Notes under the pieces: generated by a model
Told to the model about the DNA's origin: nothing
The model's input: only the letters and a program-made list of their open reading frames with translations
Database searches by the model: none
Shown: positions 9,861-18,681 of the stretch, in pieces
Position numbering within the stretch: position 1 is the first letter of the stretch
Layout: each line of letters starts with the position of its first letter
Source: an uncultured Armatimonadota bacterium
Lineage (GTDB): Bacteria > Armatimonadota > Fimbriimonadia > Fimbriimonadales > Fimbriimonadaceae
Reading direction: 5' to 3'
Length of the DNA: 64,000 nucleotides
Assembly (NCBI GenBank): GCA_903833215.1
Contig: CAILEM010000040.1
Span: 1-64,000 of the forward strand
Translations under genes and position numbers: made by a program

Positions 9861-12053
9861 ATGCACAGGGGTATGAGTAGATTTTTGTGGACAATAGCCT
9901 TTCTCTCAATTGCTTGCTTGAGCAGTGGGAGCGTCCAAGAGGAACCCAAAATCACGCTTACGCTGCCCGCTATGAGCACAGCCCAGGCACTCAAACAGCT
10001 TTCAAACGTCGTCCACGGCTCCTTTGTTACATCACCTCAAACTGCTGATGATGTCATCTGCCTGCGATTCAAAGACGTGCCGCTGAAACTGGCAATGAGT
10101 CGCATTGCCGAAGCTGTCGATGGCACCTGGAAACTGGAAGGCGAATCCTATCGACTTATCCGAACATCCGAGCAGGCGAGGGCCGAGCGGAGCCGAGAAT
10201 TCGCGCAGGACGTTGAAAGATTTCGCAGTGCGATCAAGAAGATCGAAGATGAACTCCATGAGATGAAACCTTGGTCATCTGCGGAGGCAGATTCCTTGGC
10301 GAAAAGTGCTGCGAGCTTGATGAAGCAATACCAAGCGAACGCAGCGACGAATACTTGGTATCAAAGCGCGGGAAAAATCACTCAGATGGCCCCCATGTCG
10401 AGGGTCCTGAAGCAAATTGCAGTGATGCTGGACCCTCAAGAGTTGGCTGCGTTACCTCCGTTTTACAAAACCGTGTGGTCTTCTAGTCCAACCGCCATGC
10501 AACGCGCTCTCCCTCAGGGCTTCTTGCATGTGTTCGAAAAGTTTTGGCGAGACCAAGCGGAATGGGCAGCTGCGATCGAAAGGCATCACATCCGAGATGA
10601 CAATTCAAATCTCGGCGCTTTTTGGCAAGGTGGGTTTGGAGATCAGAGGGGTCAGGCGACGGGAACTCTCACGACCGTTCTCCTAACCGCAACTCGCTAT
10701 AGCCCCACCTCAGCACTTAGTTTTGACTTATCCGCCTTTGACGAAAAAGGAAGGGGAATGGGGCAGTATCAACTCACCTTGGGCTCGGCCCACGATGGAA
10801 TTGCCCAAACTTTGAAGGAAGCCCCCGCTGACGATTCTGAACCGCTGGTGACGTTTGATGGGGAGTCCAGGGAATTACTGGATGCAATCGTGCCGAGAGG
10901 TCAAGGCCTTCACTCGATTTCTCCAGAACTGAAGAACAAGCTGGCGACTCCCATGGAACACGACCCTTTGAGCTTTTTCGTTTCGCCCGCGCTGATCCAA
11001 GCGGCCGAGACCCGAAAGGTCAACATGGTGTGTTGCTTGCCCGATGACGCGATCTTCACGAGTCTCATGGGCACCGGCAGTGGCATTCGTGTGAATCAAC
11101 TCCTAAGCCGCCTGAGCCTCTACCAAACCACATGCGAATTCAAAGATGGCTGGCTCATCGGTAAGCCAACTCGACCGAGTGAAGCTCGTACGTATCGAGC
11201 CAGTCGGAGCGTTCTTGCTGCCTACTTTCAGCGAATTGGAACCGGACAACCCTTCTCCGTGGACGAACTTGCCCCTTATGCGGTGACCTTGCCAGATCGA
11301 TTGGCAAACCCTCTCCCTCAAACGGTGGGTCGGTTCATCGGATCGACGGACTCTGCAAACTTCAGTCAAGAGACCCTGAGGCTGTACGGATCGCTAAGGC
11401 GTAGCCAAAATAAGCAAATCGCAGCTGGCGGGTCGCTCATTAGTTCCCTGACGCCTGATCAGCAGGAGATCGTCGCGCGCATGGTCTATGGACCTACTTC
11501 GAACTTGCAATTCAATCTATCTCCAACTCAGGGGCGACGACTCGGTGGTGTGTCTGCTGAATATGCCGTTTATAACAATGCCTTGTTGCACGAACCGACG
11601 GTCGCACTGCCAGACGGCATCCCACACGGAGCGACCGTCCGGTTGAAGTGGAATGTTGACAATGTCGTATCTCAGGCAGGTCTACAAGATGGAACGATGC
11701 CGGGGCGGGGCCAGATGATGACGGCCGAGAATTTGGCATGGCAGCAGTTTTCGCAGGAGCGTCCGGACCTTTACCCTTGGATGACGCAACGAGACCAGCG
11801 GGTCGACTTCACCAGACTTCAATTTGGGCAACGCCTCAGCCTAACGTTTACGTTCGATTTGTCAACGTCTGTGTTCCTGGTGCACAACGTTGAAGGGCGG
11901 GCTACTTCCGAGCTGCAAAACGTTTCCGTGGAGGATCTCCCCGAGGATTATAAGAAGCAATACCTCAAGGCCTACCAGAACTATCGAAAGGCCAATCAAG
12001 GCTTGAGACCGACTCAAACGAGCCCACCAACAGGCAGTCAGCCTCCTCCTTAA
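9861..12053 (+). CDS. Secreted protein with a secretin/TonB short N-terminal-like domain
   Basis: A 730-residue protein with a signal peptide (WTIAFLSIACLSSGSVQ). Residues about 28-100 (LTLPAMSTAQALKQL, then VICLRFKDVPLKLAMSRIAEAV) resemble the STN domain of secretins and TonB-dependent transducers. The rest contains a charged helix (100-135), long mixed regions and a Pro/Thr-rich tail, and no secretin pore domain is recognisable. It is probably periplasmic or envelope-associated. A second ATG at 9873 is a possible start; GGAG lies immediately before 9861 and neither spacing is ideal. Similar orphan STN proteins occur in Armatimonadota. Function unknown. Confidence 0.7.
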   Translation: MHRGMSRFLWTIAFLSIACLSSGSVQEEPKITLTLPAMSTAQALKQLSNVVHGSFVTSPQTADDVICLRFKDVPLKLAMSRIAEAVDGTWKLEGESYRLIRTSEQARAERSREFAQDVERFRSAIKKIEDELHEMKPWSSAEADSLAKSAASLMKQYQANAATNTWYQSAGKITQMAPMSRVLKQIAVMLDPQELAALPPFYKTVWSSSPTAMQRALPQGFLHVFEKFWRDQAEWAAAIERHHIRDDNSNLGAFWQGGFGDQRGQATGTLTTVLLTATRYSPTSALSFDLSAFDEKGRGMGQYQLTLGSAHDGIAQTLKEAPADDSEPLVTFDGESRELLDAIVPRGQGLHSISPELKNKLATPMEHDPLSFFVSPALIQAAETRKVNMVCCLPDDAIFTSLMGTGSGIRVNQLLSRLSLYQTTCEFKDGWLIGKPTRPSEARTYRASRSVLAAYFQRIGTGQPFSVDELAPYAVTLPDRLANPLPQTVGRFIGSTDSANFSQETLRLYGSLRRSQNKQIAAGGSLISSLTPDQQEIVARMVYGPTSNLQFNLSPTQGRRLGGVSAEYAVYNNALLHEPTVALPDGIPHGATVRLKWNVDNVVSQAGLQDGTMPGRGQMMTAENLAWQQFSQERPDLYPWMTQRDQRVDFTRLQFGQRLSLTFTFDLSTSVFLVHNVEGRATSELQNVSVEDLPEDYKKQYLKAYQNYRKANQGLRPTQTSPPTGSQPPP

Positions 12054-12175
12054 CGATCAAGTGTTTTGCCGTCCGACGAACATCTCTTCGAGATTGCGAA
12101 TTTTCGTCAGATTCTAAAGCCGTTCGTTAGCCGAAAAAAGCATTGTTGGGCGCGATTCGACCATCATATCTGGAG

Positions 12176-13210
12176 ATGGTTGTGCTCACGCTGCTTTTGT
12201 CTCTGTCCCACGTTCAACTGAACCCGGACTCGATCCCTGTAGAGCCATTTGCTGGTGAGAAGCATCTGCGCAACGTCCGTCAACTTACGTTCGGTGGCCA
12301 GAACGCCGAAGCCTATTGGAGTGTTGATGGCAAAAAACTGATTTACCAAACTCAGCAACCCGAATATCCCGACGAGCAGATCTTTACGATGAATGCGGAT
12401 GGGTCGGGCAAGAAGTTGGTCAGCACTGGCAAGGGAAGATGCACTTGCAGCTACTTCAGCCCAGACGGCAAGTACATCTACTTCAGCTCTACCCACGAGC
12501 GCAATCCAGGCAAACAGGCTGATATTGATCACAGCAAAGGTTATGTTTGGATGGTGAACCCCGACTACGCCCTTTACCGTGCGAAGTTGGATGGGTCAGA
12601 CCTCACGCCGATCATCAAGAAGGATGGTTATGTCGCCGAGACAACCATCGCTCCTAACGGCAAGTACCTCGTCTTCACCGGCAGCTATGATGGCGACCTT
12701 GATATCTACCGAGCCAATCTTGACGGGTCCGGCATTAAGCGACTCACCAACATCATTGGATACGACGGTGGGCCGTTCGTGAGTTGGGATTCCAAAAAGA
12801 TCGCCTACCGTCGACAAGCCGTCAATAACGAGGCGGATAAGAAAGACTACTTAGATCTGCTCCACCAGAACCTCGTCCGCCCCGGCAAACTTGAAATCTG
12901 GGTGATGGATGCCGACGGTAGCCATAAAAAGCAAGTCACCGACCTCAAGGGAGCTTCATTCGGGCCGTTCATCCACCCCGACGGTAAGCACGTGATCTTT
13001 AGCACGAACTTCGCTGACCCCAAAGGACGCGAATTTGACCTTTACATGTGCACCCTCGACGGCAAGAACTTAGAGCGGATCACTTACGCACCGGAATTTG
13101 ACGGATTTCCGATGTTCACGCGAGATGGAAAGAAACTCGTGTTCGCTTCCAACCGTTACGGTAAGAAGCCTCGAGAGACGAACTTGTTTGTCGCTGATTG
13201 GGTGCCTTAG
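12176..13210 (+). CDS. TolB-like beta-propeller protein (PD40 repeats)
   Basis: A 344-residue propeller protein made of WD40-like PD40 repeats. Examples are RQLTFGGQNAEAYWSVDGKKLIY, NADGSGKKL, SPDGKYIYFSS, APNGKYLVFTG, HPDGKHVIFS, and FTRDGKKLVFASNRYG. The N-terminus is hydrophobic (VVLTLLLSLSHV), suggesting export. The ATG at 12176 is preferred to a TTG at 12143. The stop codon sits in the loop of an 8-bp hairpin (13200-13218) with no T-run. Family members act as periplasmic scaffolds or peptidase-like sensors; no catalytic domain is attached here. Confidence 0.85.
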   Translation: MVVLTLLLSLSHVQLNPDSIPVEPFAGEKHLRNVRQLTFGGQNAEAYWSVDGKKLIYQTQQPEYPDEQIFTMNADGSGKKLVSTGKGRCTCSYFSPDGKYIYFSSTHERNPGKQADIDHSKGYVWMVNPDYALYRAKLDGSDLTPIIKKDGYVAETTIAPNGKYLVFTGSYDGDLDIYRANLDGSGIKRLTNIIGYDGGPFVSWDSKKIAYRRQAVNNEADKKDYLDLLHQNLVRPGKLEIWVMDADGSHKKQVTDLKGASFGPFIHPDGKHVIFSTNFADPKGREFDLYMCTLDGKNLERITYAPEFDGFPMFTRDGKKLVFASNRYGKKPRETNLFVADWVP

Positions 13211-13249
13211 AGGCACCCGCGGCACCCCGGTTCTGCGCCAGAATAAGGC

Positions 13250-14218
13250 ATGAAGGTCCTATTCATTGGCGGTACCGGAATTATCAGTTCGGCTTGCTCG
13301 CCGCTTGCGGTTTCAAAGGGAATTGATCTCTACCTTCTCAACCGAGGAAAGTCGAGTCGTGAGAGTCCGGTCGGAGTCAAGGTGCTCAGTGGCGACATTC
13401 GCGATCGCGCATCGGCGGAAGCAGCCCTTCAGGGGCATACTTGGGATGCCGTGGTCGATTGGATTGCGTTTACTCCGGACCACATCCAAACGGACCTGGA
13501 ACTGTTCGAAGGCAAGACGGGGCAGTTCGTGTTCATCTCCTCGGCCTCTGCCTACCAGACGCCGCCTTCGACCCTACCGATCACCGAATCGACAGTGCTC
13601 GATAATCCCTTCTGGGAATACTCGCGGAACAAGATTGCCTGCGAGGAGATGCTCGTAAGCGCCTATCGTTATCGAAAGTTTCCCTACACCATTGTCAGGC
13701 CCTCGCACACCTACGACCGGACTCTGCTTCCATTTGATTACGGATACACGGTGGTCGACCGAATGCGCAAAGGGCAGCCGGTTATTGTGCCTGGCGATGG
13801 CACTTCTCTGTGGACTTTGACCCACCATGCTGACTTTGCCAAAGGCTTCGTCGGCTTGCTTGGAAACTCGCACGCCATCGGCGAGGCGTATCACATCACT
13901 TCCGACGAGTGGCTGACGTGGAATCAGATCTTCGATTTGGTTGCTTCAGCCGCGGGAGTCACTGCGAAAAAGGTTCATGTCGCCTCCGACGTGATTGCCG
14001 CTGCCGACTCCGGATGGAAAGACGGCCTCCTCGGAGACAAAGCGAATAGTACGATCTTCGATAATTCCAAGATCAAACGTGCCGTGCCCGAGTTCACATG
14101 CAATATCCCATTCTCGATTGGGGCACGTGAGATCATGGCGTGGTTTGACGCGGACGTCAGTCGCCAGCAGGTTGATGCCAAAGCGAGCGCCCTTATGGAT
14201 CGAATTCTCGGGCTCTAG
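13250..14218 (+). CDS. NAD-dependent epimerase/dehydratase family protein
   Basis: A 322-residue extended SDR protein. The Rossmann motif is GGTGIIS (7-13), and the catalytic pair Y124/K128 is in WEYSRNKIACE, preceded by FVFISSASAYQ. It probably acts on a nucleotide sugar or sugar-like substrate in the cytosol. It starts 40 bases after the propeller gene. CAGAAT sits five bases upstream of the ATG, a weak candidate -10. It converges on a Gfo/Idh/MocA oxidoreductase with a hairpin between them; both are typical of sugar interconversion. The exact substrate is not deducible. Confidence 0.88.
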   Translation: MKVLFIGGTGIISSACSPLAVSKGIDLYLLNRGKSSRESPVGVKVLSGDIRDRASAEAALQGHTWDAVVDWIAFTPDHIQTDLELFEGKTGQFVFISSASAYQTPPSTLPITESTVLDNPFWEYSRNKIACEEMLVSAYRYRKFPYTIVRPSHTYDRTLLPFDYGYTVVDRMRKGQPVIVPGDGTSLWTLTHHADFAKGFVGLLGNSHAIGEAYHITSDEWLTWNQIFDLVASAAGVTAKKVHVASDVIAAADSGWKDGLLGDKANSTIFDNSKIKRAVPEFTCNIPFSIGAREIMAWFDADVSRQQVDAKASALMDRILGL

Positions 14219-14227
14219 TGGGATGAA

Positions 14228-14254
14228 TTGGCCATGGATAAGTACCATGGCCAA
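14228..14254. terminator. Hairpin between convergent genes
   Basis: A perfect 10-bp stem (TTGGCCATGG and complement) with a 7-base loop, lying between the ends of the epimerase and the oxidoreductase. It is followed by only a short A/T run on either side, so it is a moderate terminator candidate for both. Confidence 0.55.
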
Positions 14255-14267
14255 AATTTGTCGGGAG

Positions 14268-15371
14268 CTATGCGCTCAATTCGTCAGCGTACTGAGTGGG
14301 TCCCATCGCTTCGGGTCGGTCGAAGTTAGCGGATAGCTGAATATGCTTTTCGGAAACCGAAGACTGTTCGAACGCATGCATTACTTCGAGGGCGTGCTTT
14401 GCTAACTCACCCGAGGCACGGACGCTGCTTCCAGTTCGGATAGCGTAGGCCATGTCGAGAACACCTAGTCCGCGTGAGTTCTCAGTGAACCCGTGAGTCA
14501 AGGCAACGGGAGAGAAACTGTTTTCACCGCGCCGCTTAATCATCGGTTCTCCTCCAAATCCATTGGGGTCCGGCACGACGAGCGTGCCTTCAGACCCGTA
14601 AATGACGATGCTCGGCATGTCGTTGCCGATGACATCAAAGCTGGTGGTGATATGGCCTATCGCGCCATTGGCGAAGTCCATCGTGCCGGTGATGTGGGTC
14701 GAGGTCTCAACCTCAATGATCTTCCCGCTATTTGGCTGGCTGGTAATGGTTCGAGTCGGGAATGAGATGCGGGTAGAGCCACTTACACGTCGAATCGGGC
14801 CAAGAAGGTTGAGGAGTGCAGTGATGTAATAGGGTCCCATGTCGAACATTGGACCGCCACCTGGCGCGTAATAGAATTCTGGGGCTGGATGCCAGCTTTC
14901 GTGCCCTCTCGAAAGCATAAATGCGTTTGCGGCAACTGGCTCGCCAATCGCCCCCGAGTCGATAAGGGCACGACAAGTTTGAATTCCGCCGCCAAGGAAT
15001 GTATCAGGGGCTCCACCGACGAGGACACCAGCTTTTGTGGCTTCACTGAGTAGTGTTTCCGCATCAGAGATCTCAATCGTCAGAGGTTTTTCGTTGTAAA
15101 CGTGCTTGCCGGCACGCACGGCCCCAATGGCGACTGGCCCGTGGGCCCTTGGGATGGTCAGGTTGAGCACAAGTTCTACTTCAGACGAGTGGATCAGGTT
15201 CTCTGGGGTGAGGGCTGCGATATTCCCGTTCTGGGCTGCGACCGTTTTCGCGCGATCAAGGTCAATATCAGCAACGGCAACGACCTCAGTGCTCCTAAAC
15301 TCCCCCAAGTTCTTGAGGTAAATCCCGCTAATATTTCCAACGCCAATAATCCCAACCCGCAGTGGATGCAT
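14268..15371 (-). CDS. Gfo/Idh/MocA family oxidoreductase
   Basis: A 367-residue NAD(P)-dependent oxidoreductase. The N-terminal Rossmann fold starts VGIIGVGNISGIY. The conserved EKP motif appears as NEKPLTIEISDAETL near residue 95, and the central segment GGGPMFDMGPYYITALLNLLGPI is typical of sugar or inositol dehydrogenases in this family. It is cytosolic and probably oxidises or epimerises a sugar. TAATCT lies six bases before the ATG, again the leaderless arrangement. It faces the epimerase across a shared hairpin. Confidence 0.9.
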   Translation of the reverse strand: MHPLRVGIIGVGNISGIYLKNLGEFRSTEVVAVADIDLDRAKTVAAQNGNIAALTPENLIHSSEVELVLNLTIPRAHGPVAIGAVRAGKHVYNEKPLTIEISDAETLLSEATKAGVLVGGAPDTFLGGGIQTCRALIDSGAIGEPVAANAFMLSRGHESWHPAPEFYYAPGGGPMFDMGPYYITALLNLLGPIRRVSGSTRISFPTRTITSQPNSGKIIEVETSTHITGTMDFANGAIGHITTSFDVIGNDMPSIVIYGSEGTLVVPDPNGFGGEPMIKRRGENSFSPVALTHGFTENSRGLGVLDMAYAIRTGSSVRASGELAKHALEVMHAFEQSSVSEKHIQLSANFDRPEAMGPTQYADELSA

Positions 15372-15377
15372 AGGATG

Positions 15378-15383
15378 AGATTA
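15378..15383 (-). promoter_or_regulatory. -10 box of a leaderless promoter (Gfo/Idh/MocA)
   Basis: TAATCT on the minus strand, six bases (CATCCT) upstream of the start codon. Confidence 0.5.
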
Positions 15384-15540
15384 CAGGTTGGCTCACCTTA
15401 GAATCCACCCTAGGCACGATCCGGGCTGGGTTTATGTGTGATTCCTAAGCTGGAGACCTGGAAGCCGGCACTTAGCGCTTGATAGCTTCGGTTGTGATGT
15501 CGCGATGAAATTAAGTGCCTGCTGGTATATTGCTTTTATC

Positions 15541-15563
15541 AACCCGAGCTAGCTCGGGGTTTT
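15541..15563 (+). terminator. Palindromic hairpin in the leader of a prepilin gene
   Basis: A 16-base perfect palindrome (15543-15558, CCCGAGCTAGCTCGGG) followed by GTTTTC. It lies 29 bases before the prepilin ATG and just downstream of a TATATT box at 15526-15531. With no plus-strand gene upstream, it could be an attenuator or a stabilising 5' hairpin of this message. Confidence 0.5.
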
Positions 15564-15591
15564 CTGTAGTCAATCGTTCAAGGATTTCTAT

Positions 15592-16509
15592 ATGCAAAAG
15601 CTTAAGGCGTTTACCCTGATCGAGTTGCTGGTGGTGATCGCCATCATCGCAATTCTCGCCGCCATTCTCTTTCCGGTCTTCGCACAAGCAAAAGCGGCTG
15701 CGAAAAAATCGGTCTCCATCTCCAATATCAAGCAGACTGCGCTTGGCGTGATCATGTATGGCAGCGATGTTGATGATACGGTTGTGGACATCACCGTCTG
15801 GGGTGGTGGAGCGGCCGATGTGGCTTTTGGGGGCGTAGCATGCAATCCTTGGCCGCTGTTGATTAATCCGTACACGAAGAGTGCTGACATCCTTGTCGAC
15901 CCACAGGCACCGGCAAACGTAGTGATGCCTGCCGGCTTTAATCCGCAAGACAATAAGTTCTTCGGCCCGGAGTATGGAATGAATCCCTACTTGATTCAAT
16001 CGGCTACCTATCCGCTGGATCCAAATGGATCGGCTTTGCTACCCCGGAATTTCTCCTCGATCAGTCGGACGAGCGATATCGTGCTTTTGTCGCAGAAGTA
16101 TTCGAACTCTGAAACGGTCGGAACTCGGTTCTATGGCTACTACTGGTACGGGCCCGGCACTTTCTTCATCACGCTGACTGTCGACCCACCCGACTGCCAA
16201 GCGCCTGGAAATTACTACTACTGCGCCGGCGGGTGGAATCTGAATGGCTTCTATGGTGGTCCGGGAAGCACCAACTACTTAAGCGGTGTCGAAGCGGCAG
16301 GAGCGTGGACAGGGGGTGCATCCATGCGGGGACCGAAGAAGACGGTGACAGCGTTTGTCGATGGCCATGTCCAGTCCGTCGCTCCCGGAGTTTTGGCGAC
16401 TGGGACGACCTATTCCTACAGCATCGGGGCAAACAACCAGCCGACTCAGAACGCATCCAGCATCGTCGTCAACAACGTTGGCATAGAGCATTACTACGGG
16501 ATCAAATGA
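15592..16509 (+). CDS. Type IV prepilin-like protein, DUF1559/H-X9-DG family
   Basis: A 305-residue prepilin. The short basic leader MQKLKA is followed by the peptidase/methylation site FTLIE and a hydrophobic helix ending [17 protein letters not shown]. The C-terminal half contains AFVDGHVQSV, the DG element of the H-X9-DG signature. Prepilin peptidase should cleave before F and place the protein in the inner membrane or a pseudopilus. A good ribosome site (AAGGAT) precedes the ATG. The stop overlaps the next start (ATGA), so it is cotranscribed with a small lipoprotein. Many paralogues are usual in this phylum and their individual roles are unknown. Confidence 0.9.
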   Translation: MQKLKAFTLIELLVVIAIIAILAAILFPVFAQAKAAAKKSVSISNIKQTALGVIMYGSDVDDTVVDITVWGGGAADVAFGGVACNPWPLLINPYTKSADILVDPQAPANVVMPAGFNPQDNKFFGPEYGMNPYLIQSATYPLDPNGSALLPRNFSSISRTSDIVLLSQKYSNSETVGTRFYGYYWYGPGTFFITLTVDPPDCQAPGNYYYCAGGWNLNGFYGGPGSTNYLSGVEAAGAWTGGASMRGPKKTVTAFVDGHVQSVAPGVLATGTTYSYSIGANNQPTQNASSIVVNNVGIEHYYGIK

Positions 16510-16679
16510 AGAAGTCACTCCTGCTCCTCGTAATCACAGTCCTAAGTTTCGTCGTAATCGGCTGTAATAAGGACGAAGCTTCAACCACTCCAACGCCAGC
16601 CGGTCCAGCCGGTTCCGCCGGCCCCAAAGCAAACAGCGGTCCGGCTGTTGGGCCAGAGCCCACGCCGATCAAGAAATAG
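16506..16679 (+). CDS. Small predicted lipoprotein, 57 aa
   Basis: A 57-residue protein. A lysine-rich start and a hydrophobic stretch (LLLLVITVLSFVVIG) end at a lipobox-like Cys (residue 20). The mature part is short and rich in Pro, Ala, Gly and Thr, and looks disordered. Its ATG overlaps the stop of the prepilin gene by four bases, indicating translational coupling. A strong terminator follows. It may help anchor or export the pilin partner, but that is guesswork. Confidence 0.75.
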   Translation: MKKSLLLLVITVLSFVVIGCNKDEASTTPTPAGPAGSAGPKANSGPAVGPEPTPIKK

Positions 16680-16686
16680 CCTTGAA

Positions 16687-16725
16687 AAAAATAGCCGGAG
16701 GTGTCCTTATCCTTCGGCTATTTTT
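16687..16725. terminator. Bidirectional intrinsic terminator
   Basis: Arms AAAAATAGCCGGAGG and CCTTCGGCTATTTTT pair over 15 bp (one G-T) around a 9-base loop. T-runs occur in both directions, so it serves the prepilin/lipoprotein pair and the convergent prepilin gene. Confidence 0.9.
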
Positions 16726-16743
16726 GCCAACTTGAATGAAGCC

Positions 16744-17514
16744 CTACTTCAGATTGAAGTAGTCGTCAGTGGTCAAATCGCCGTTCTTGGTGATGTCGCC
16801 AAGGTGAATCGGGGTGAACCAGTTGGAGTCGTAGCCATATCCAAACGTTCCCGTTCGGTAGGTTGGTGTCAGCGATTTCGCGTGGCCGTCGCACCACACG
16901 ATGTTGCCCTGATTTCCTGCGTTGCGTCCGTGGAAAGAAGGATTTGAGTAACTGGGGGGATCGAGATACGTGTTTCCTTCCAACGTTGGGGCGGCGTAAG
17001 CCCAGTTGTTAATTCTTGCACTCGTGGCAAACGTTAGGGTCTCGGCGGGATGCCCGATTTGGCCGAAGTTGACCGGCGTATCCACCTCGTTATAGTCCGG
17101 TGCCGGATACGTGGCAGGGCTGAGGTAGGCGTAGTTGTATCCATATCCGGTCAGACCCAAATTTGTGCGAAGCTTGTTATCGAAGCTAGGGTCAGATTGG
17201 ATCCCTTGATTGTGGGTGTAAGGATAGAGCAACCCTTCTTGAGGTAGGAGCACCATGCCGTCCCAGCTTCCCCACCAATAGTAGGTCTTGGCCAGGCTCT
17301 GGGTCGAGACACGCATGCAGGTGTCTTCATTATCGGCAAGGTACATGGTCCAAGCCAAACCGATTTGCTTGAGGTTGGAAAGGGACTGGACCTTTTTGGC
17401 TGCTGCTTTGGCCTGAGCGAAAACAGGGAACAGGATCGCAGCAAGAATCGCGATGATCGCGATGACCACGAGAAGCTCGATGAGCGTGAAGGCTTTAACT
17501 GATTTTCGAAACAC
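16744..17514 (-). CDS. Type IV prepilin-like protein, DUF1559 family, downstream of a cobalamin riboswitch
   Basis: A 256-residue prepilin with leader VFRKSVKA, site FTLIE and the same [26 protein letters not shown] helix as the gene at 15592. The body has the usual [23 protein letters not shown]. The C-terminal part has [22 protein letters not shown], matching the H-X9-DG form. I chose the GTG at 17514, with GTGAGGA upstream. The frame stays open to an ATG at 17661, but that codon lies inside the riboswitch core and would put about 50 unlikely residues before the leader. It is convergent with the lipoprotein gene. Confidence 0.9.
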   Translation of the reverse strand: MFRKSVKAFTLIELLVVIAIIAILAAILFPVFAQAKAAAKKVQSLSNLKQIGLAWTMYLADNEDTCMRVSTQSLAKTYYWWGSWDGMVLLPQEGLLYPYTHNQGIQSDPSFDNKLRTNLGLTGYGYNYAYLSPATYPAPDYNEVDTPVNFGQIGHPAETLTFATSARINNWAYAAPTLEGNTYLDPPSYSNPSFHGRNAGNQGNIVWCDGHAKSLTPTYRTGTFGYGYDSNWFTPIHLGDITKNGDLTTDDYFNLK

Positions 17515-17647
17515 GATTGTCCTCACTGGCGCACGGATGCGCAGACGGGCGAGGCCATCGGACGGACCTAAAATGGACGATTCAGCTGCGTTGACCGCGA
17601 ACCTTATCATCCACCCATGCTCGTAGGCGACGGCGTCACAAGACGCA

Positions 17648-17760
17648 TGCGAGACGGGCATTCGGGCTCGGGTTCCTTTTCAACCCACACCGCTGCGGCA
17701 CAGCGCCGGATTCTCACCGGACTTCCCCCGCTAAAGACCGTTTCCGATCCCATCGCAAGT
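17648..17760 (-). promoter_or_regulatory. Cobalamin riboswitch (compact class)
   Basis: Read on the minus strand, this contains the conserved core in order: GGGGGAAGTCCGGTG, AATCCGG, GCTGTGCCGCAGCGGT, a short hairpin (GGGTT and AACCC), then GAGCCCGAATGCCCGTC, close to the B12-box consensus AGYCNGAANRCC. The hairpin GCGTC-TTGT-GACGC just downstream (17634-17647) could supply the kissing-loop partner. The peripheral P8-P12 region of long AdoCbl riboswitches is absent, so it looks like the compact class. The only gene downstream on this strand is the prepilin starting at 17514, about 130 bases away. Confidence 0.88.
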
Positions 17761-17862
17761 ACGCAGAGGTTACCTGCGAAGGCGGTGACTGGTTGCCCAG
17801 CTTGTGAGGTGAGAATGTGGGACATCCGACACTTTGGTGGCACCGAATCTCACCAAGTTTTT

Positions 17863-17885
17863 GCCCACGGGAAATATCCGTGGGC
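17863..17885. repeat. Perfect inverted repeat
   Basis: GCCCACGG and its exact complement around a 7-base loop (GAAATAT). On the minus strand it is followed by A residues, not T, so it is not a terminator for the amidase. It could be a protein-binding site or an RNA hairpin upstream of the riboswitch. Confidence 0.5.
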
Positions 17886-17889
17886 CGGA

Positions 17890-17930
17890 CAAAATAAAGG
17901 GCGACCCGGCGCTTACGCTCGGCCCGCCCT
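17890..17930 (-). terminator. Intrinsic terminator after the amidase gene
   Basis: GC-rich hairpin with AGGGCG/CGCCCT ends and an inner GCG/CGC stem, followed on the minus strand by TTTATTTTG. It lies 35 bases past the amidase stop and isolates it from the riboswitch. Confidence 0.75.
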
Positions 17931-17964
17931 GGATGTCTCGGAACTCGAGACTAATTACATCGTA

Positions 17965-18651
17965 CTACGGAAATGGATGGGATGTTCCGTTTGATAGGCA
18001 CTTTGTACAAGCTTTGGCCAAGCCATTTGCTAGACGGTCCAAACCGGCTGAATTGTTGACCTTTGATTCATCTTGTGGGTTTGTGAGAACGCACATCTCA
18101 ACAAGAACGACCGGGACTTTGGCAAAGATCGAGCCAACAAGGGCACCGTGTTTTGACCCTACTGCTGTCTTCACATCCGCTAGATTTCCGTTGTCCTTAA
18201 GGAATCCATGGAGTTCGTTGCTCAACTGATCATGGAATCGCTGGGCGAGGGGTTTGATCGACTTGAGCAAACCCTTGTTGGGGCCTGTAAAGCCTTCCGC
18301 AGTTCCCTGGCGATCAGGAAAATACGTTGTGAAGCCAGATCCACTGGCTGCATCACAATGCAGCCGAACCATAAGGGCGGCGTGGCTATTATTGGCGATG
18401 TTCGCCCGCTCGCGATTCTTCACATACTGACCTTCAGAGGACTTCGTCATCACGACTCTGAATTTCTTGGCGATCAAGAGCTTCTGAAGCCTCTTCGCGA
18501 CTTCCCAAGAGATGTGCATTTCGCTCACGGTTTTCCCCTTGGTTCCTCGCCCCACTTCACTAGGATGCCCAGGATCGATGCAAATGGTGAGTTTTGCAGT
18601 AGCTCCTTGGGACAAAGCAGTGGCAAGAAGAAACCCAGCTATAGCGAACAT
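17965..18651 (-). CDS. N-acetylmuramoyl-L-alanine amidase (Amidase_3)
   Basis: A 228-residue zinc amidase that cuts the bond between muramic acid and the stem peptide. After a hydrophobic export signal (FAIAGFLLATALSQG) comes the Amidase_3 opening CIDPGHPSEVGRGT with the first zinc His. VSEMHISWEVAKRLQ carries the conserved Glu, and LMVRLHCDA the second His. It is predicted to be periplasmic and active in cell separation or wall turnover. A terminator follows. The start is 30 bases downstream of the ABC transporter stop on the same strand, so the two may be cotranscribed. Confidence 0.9.
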   Translation of the reverse strand: MFAIAGFLLATALSQGATAKLTICIDPGHPSEVGRGTKGKTVSEMHISWEVAKRLQKLLIAKKFRVVMTKSSEGQYVKNRERANIANNSHAALMVRLHCDAASGSGFTTYFPDRQGTAEGFTGPNKGLLKSIKPLAQRFHDQLSNELHGFLKDNGNLADVKTAVGSKHGALVGSIFAKVPVVLVEMCVLTNPQDESKVNNSAGLDRLANGLAKACTKCLSNGTSHPFP

Positions 18652-18681
18652 CGCAGAGCCAACGATACCAGCGAACGGGTC

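Noticed and set aside
16744-17661. Longer N-terminus for the riboswitch-controlled prepilin
   Set aside because: The upstream ATG lies in the cobalamin riboswitch core, and the added residues precede the prepilin leader.
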